Shown: positions 59,509 to 64,000 of the stretch, piece after piece
Layout: each line of letters opens with the position of its first letter
Numbering within the stretch: position 1 is the stretch's first letter
Origin: Triplophysa rosa
Taxonomy: Eukaryota > Chordata > Actinopteri > Cypriniformes > Nemacheilidae
Direction: 5' to 3'
DNA length: 64,000 bases
NCBI RefSeq assembly: GCF_024868665.1
Contig: NC_079902.1
Coordinates: 19,591,907-19,655,906, forward strand
Notes under the pieces: generated by a model
Told to the model about the DNA's origin: nothing
Database searches by the model: none
Seen by the model: only the letters and a program-made list of their open reading frames with translations
Program-made: the position numbers and the translations under genes

Positions 59509-62127
59509 CACATTATTTTGGATCATGCATTCCATAAGAACTTCCCACAATCCCACAATGCACTGCGACAAGCTCATTGCTCAAGCATTAACAGTCCAAA
59601 AATAAAATCATAAAAATCAATTTTACCCAATTATATTTATTTATTCTTATTATATCATAATGTCATTGGCTTACTCCCCAAACCAATTTTGTCATCAATA
59701 TTTGACTTGATGCCTAAGTAGAGCACTCAAAATCACTTCAAAGGTTCAATGGTGGTTGGGATACAGCCACAGAAGGCAGCTGCCCATGTAGGCAGCAGAA
59801 ACCTCGCCAGCTCACTAGGCTTTGGAACAACTCGATGTAATATCTTAGCTTGCGGCCATTTTGATATTTCCCATCAGTAACAGCTTCCCCTGCGGACCTC
59901 ACTTCATCCCTCTGTCTCACTCTACAGCCTGACAGCAAACCGATAAGCCCCCTGTCAGACATGTCCCCCATAATTTGGCTCTGAGATAAATTTGCGCCTC
60001 TTCTGAGAGGGCAAATATTGGACGAATACTTAAACTAACGAAATTAAGGTCTGGACCAGAGTTACCACTTTAATGAATACAGTCCAACCTGCTTTCATTA
60101 ACACCATGCCCCGTTTCACCTTATCCACGCGGCCAATGGACATCCTGCAAATCTGACTGTCTAGAAAAGCAGGTCCCAGGCATAATTTGTATCTGTGAGC
60201 TTCAATGACACAGAGCTTGTCTCAAAATGAAGAGATAAGCTTTGTCACTGTGCATCTTGCCAACAAGCCCTGCCAAGGACACCCTTGCCGAGAAAAGACA
60301 GCTGCCAACAGCGCATTTCTGTTGACCTTCCGTACACATTTTTTATTTGTTTTCGTGCCTCAGCAAAAGGGGCTTACAAACTCTCCTGGACGCACCCCTC
60401 GGTGCGTGTTACAACCACGATTCTGGTGGTTTGGGTGCACAGAGAAAATCATTTATAGGACATGACATCTAAAATTCAGATTGAAATTCATACCGTGCCA
60501 CAGACACCACCGACAGAGAGGCCAGCAGCCCGACACACCTCACCATCTCAAAATTCAAGCCCTGGGCTGATATTCACTCTAAAGGAGAAAGGCAAAGGCT
60601 GTGCACGGCTGGTTTATAAAACCTCAAGTCACTAAACAGATTACAGTATATAGTCTAAATCATTAAAAGTGAATGCTATACTGCCAAAAGGTTCTCACGT
60701 TAAGTCGCTGCTGGGAATAGGGATGTCCCGTTCTCGAGTTATCTTTGAATGAGTAATGTTATGTAGTGCCGACTGCATTGATTATTACATCCTCACGTCT
60801 AGACTACTGGAGGGAGTGTATTATTTAATAAGGAGCACTGGTGCGCTGAGGTCCAAAAACAGGGTCATGTTCGTTAAAAGTTCCCAAAGCTTTTCGTTTG
60901 CAAGTTCAAGCACTCAAAGTGCTGTTAAGGTAATGACACATTGGGAACTTTAAGGCTACGCAGACGGCCAATTTTCCCCATCTGTCAGACGGGAGCATTA
61001 TATTGAAGGGTACTTCTGTATACCACTCCATCAGTACTGTATGTCTCTCTCTTTCAGCCTCAAAAGGATACCAATGAGATGAATGCCATTTCCACACATG
61101 GCAACACACACAAGTGCTCCATGTCATAATTGGGGGCCTGATGCTATTTTAAAATAAAACTAATTATAATCTCCACACCTGATCCTGACCCCTAAATATG
61201 GCAATTTCTGCTTTTAAAATCTCATCTAGTGCCTCTTATGAAGTTGTTTTCTCAGACCACTAGCTAGGTCTGCACGATGTATTCACACATACCGAAATAA
61301 ATGTTTCCCATTGAGCTTAAGTACTGTATATATTTTTATAGCATAACCTGATGCTCACACATGTGTCTGCAGTGCATTTGAAATGATGGAATGCGGCATG
61401 CACAGTGATATTAATGATGATTAACAGGGTCATGTAATCGTCTTCCTGATGCAAACTGACAAGAGCTATATAAAATGGCACAGACGGTGTGCTGTGAAAA
61501 TAGTATGTCTTCCTTTAAAACATAATACCAACACTAAATGATTTGAGATCAGAACAATCATAAGAGTATGACAATAGATACAATAATTATTGCTTTCTGC
61601 CATACTGTTGTATGTATATAAATGTACTGTACAGTATAAATACTTAAAGTGTGATATACAGTACACTCATATATAATATATATATATATATACACACATA
61701 CAGTATATACAGTATTACATATATACTCTATATCTCTATATAAATATATTATTGATAAAGAAGACTTTTACCGAAATGCCCATAATGGGAAACTCCAGTG
61801 GGAGTGCGTGACCATAACTACATTTCTTAGTTCATATGTGTATATTTGTGAATCAAAACCCTAAAAAACGGCTTTTGGGGTCCTCACTTTACTAAAACAA
61901 CACCTACTGCATCTCCATAACACTATATACTGTATATACTGTATGTGTGTGTGTGTGTGGTCCTGGTAAAACATATAGTGTGGGGATATTTAGATAGTAA
62001 TACCAGTAATTTTTTTCCCTTGAAGGGACATTTTTTGGAAAGATTTCGTGTTAGGTTTATGGGTAGGGCAGGGGCAAACTGGCCACGTGGGGTTACCCAG
62101 CGTTGGGGAATAAAGGAAAAAACTCAA
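59509..62127. other. non-coding; TA-rich tract and GT microsatellite
   Basis: A TA/TATA-rich low-complexity tract runs 61605-61750, and (GT)n lies at 61941-61959. No gene. The sequence 59550-60600 is mixed and repeat-poor. Confidence 0.45.
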
Positions 62128-62290
62128 TTGCTGGGTTAAAGTAACCCAGAAAATGTTTATATTTAACCCAATAATGGATTAAAACAACCCCGCATTTTGG
62201 GTTTAAACAACCCAGCATGGGTTAATTTACAACACAGCAGGTCCCTTTTTTAACAAATGCTTTGTTGAAATTAACCCAGCATTTTTTCAC
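62128..62290. mobile_element. AACCCA-family MITE, decayed copy
   Basis: TTGCTGGGTTAAAGTAACCC, TTTAACCCAATAATGG, CAACCCAGCATGGGTTAATT and ATTAACCCAGCATTTTTT mirror the structure at 31603-31800. The left terminus is altered. Confidence 0.6.
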
Positions 62291-64000
62291 GTGTGGAATG
62301 TAACAATAAACTCATCTCAAAATTTGACAAAATGCACAATACTTTGTTCTCAATATGTTAGTGTCACAATATTTTGACCAACATTAAAGTGCATCTGTGA
62401 ATGCATACATGATGTACTGTAGGTCATATTTTGGCAGGTCAACCAACAAGATTAAACAGATGAAAAAATCACTGCTCTAAAATACATATCATATGTTTTT
62501 GATATATTGTACTACGATATAGACAGTTTTATCAGGTGCACATGTCTGGCCCGAAGTTTCGAACTTCAAGTCAGTGTTTGCTTATTGATCTAAATAATAT
62601 AACAATTTATATGATATTTAATTCGTATTAATATTGAATTTGATATTCATTTTAATCAAATAATCTATTCTACAGGGACTGTTACTGATTCTTTGCGGAG
62701 GTCTGCCGGAAATTAAGTTCAGGCCACATAACCTGAAACCGTCGATATGGTCACACGTCTAATATATACTGTACATTTACACTCACCCATACCGACAGAC
62801 TGACGAAAAGACAGATTTTGTTACTTCCAAGAACGTACAGCTATGTGTCCCACAATTGCATCATCTTTTTAAAAAAATCATATGGACACGAAGGTCACAC
62901 AGAATGAATCAGGTGTTGCATGTTCAAATGTGAAATAATATTTCAGAGGACAGATGTGGAGAGATCGCAGGATATTCTGCGGCACCGTGGGCTGTACCTG
63001 TCTGATTATATACTGTCAGTGTGCGGGCCATTACCTCAGGTTGAGATCATCTTTAGGAACACACTCTGAATTGTTCATAATTATGGTTATGCCTACCGAG
63101 ACGCTAATGCAAAATAAGGGTTTGAGATGGTTACGTTTAATCTGCAAGAAAATAGCTGGCATGATAACATTTTGTCATCAGAAGGCCTTCTTGCAATCCG
63201 GATAACACTTTGAATGAATGTGATTTCACAATTGTTACACATACAGTGATTGATTGTGTAATATTTTAAATTCCGAGCGTAAACGTATGTAATCCATAAA
63301 GGATCTAATCAGCATCCAACGTCACCGTGACGTCTTCCTCAAACACATGTTAGAGAATTTAAATCACACATGCGGACGATTCATCAGACGAATCCAAGAG
63401 TTCCCTTCAAGCCAACATTATCTGGAACAATTTTTCAAAACGATGTCACAGAAAGAAAGCGATGCCCAAATTTGTCACCGGAGATTATTTTAATCTTCAT
63501 AGTGACCTTGCAGTGAAAAGAAGCGAACTTGCATCAAATGCCACTATAGTCAGAACTTCACTTCAAAGCCTGACTGTCATTGGTAGAGAACATTCATTTT
63601 CAAATGCCAGCTCTCAACAAGTGTTCACAAAGATCACCCTGAACGAGAGCCATTCAAAAGCCAACCCCCAGCACCATTAGATTAGCATACGAGATTAAAA
63701 AGCCTCACGTCTTTCCTCCGTGCCATATGTTACTGGACCTTCTGCTCTTCACACAATGTGCCGAGCATTTGAACTAAGGACGGATCATTTATCAGGCAAT
63801 AAAGAATCCCACCTCTCTTTAAAAACCTTTAAAACCTTGCACCAGAGCTTGATAGATTTAAATCACACAGCCCGTGATTTATAATCAAACCCTACCTGAA
63901 CTTGCAATTTATGACCCATTACTGTTGTCACTGAGCTGGTATTACATTACATTTCACTATTCATCTGGATGGGGCTTGAATGGCCACTACTGACGTGCTG
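62291..64000. other. non-coding, largely unique
   Basis: No gene, RNA gene or repeat terminus that I can support. The final 350 bp have balanced composition without repeat hallmarks. The window ends inside non-coding sequence. Confidence 0.4.

Overview
The window looks like a stretch of teleost nuclear genome, most likely from a cyprinid-type fish. It is AT-rich, has no operon structure, and nearly all of its recognisable content is families of fish interspersed repeats. These are UnaL2-tailed tRNA SINEs, an L2/CR1-clade LINE, TTAA-flanked fold-back MITEs of the Angel type, hAT and Tc1/mariner-like non-autonomous elements, and CACTA-like ends. The repeat family assignments come from memory of fish repeats combined with ends and target-site duplications read in the sequence; no database was searched. 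I find no host protein-coding gene, no free-standing tRNA, rRNA or snRNA gene and no CRISPR array. The window is best read as a gene desert or a very long intron.

Layout. 1-4.7 kb: non-coding, with a probable SINE and unclassified repeats. 4.7-8.5 kb: a 24-bp minisatellite, an Angel-like MITE, a 1,047-bp TIR element (copy A, carrying an internal 188-bp tandem duplication), a SINE, half of a MITE, an antisense SINE and an (AT)n run. 8.5-18 kb: mostly unique sequence with scattered MITE pieces. 18.3-26.2 kb is repeat-dense: a SINE, a hAT element with a perfect 8-bp target duplication, two TTAA elements that share one TTAA, copy B of the TIR element (865 bp), and three palindromic MITEs. 26.2-31.4 kb: largely unique. 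31.4-40.99 kb: further MITEs, including clear Tc1/mariner-like (TA), TTAA-type and hAT (8-bp duplication) insertions. 41-44.7 kb: mostly unique, with one TIR element.

44.76-48.07 kb holds the only convincing protein-coding sequence, a near full-length L2/CR1-clade LINE. Its uninterrupted 963-codon frame carries AP endonuclease and reverse transcriptase domains with the catalytic motifs in place, followed by a 3' UTR hairpin and a (TTCTGA)n tail. 48.1-56.6 kb is largely unique and contains a Tc1-like MITE and a hAT-like MITE. 56.63-59.08 kb is a possible CACTA-like composite with an internal tandem duplication and a promoter-like CCAAT/TATA pair. 59.3-64 kb has one clean TTAA MITE and otherwise unique sequence.

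The elements interact mainly as parasites and hosts of mobilisation machinery. The SINEs carry the GGATA hairpin tail read by UnaL2-type reverse transcriptases, whereas the LINE here ends in a different repeat, so it is probably not their driver. All DNA-transposon copies lack a transposase and must have been moved in trans. I found no strong candidate for an undescribed system. The most informative items are the intact LINE frame, the deletion history of the two-copy TIR family, and the composite at 56.6-59.1 kb.
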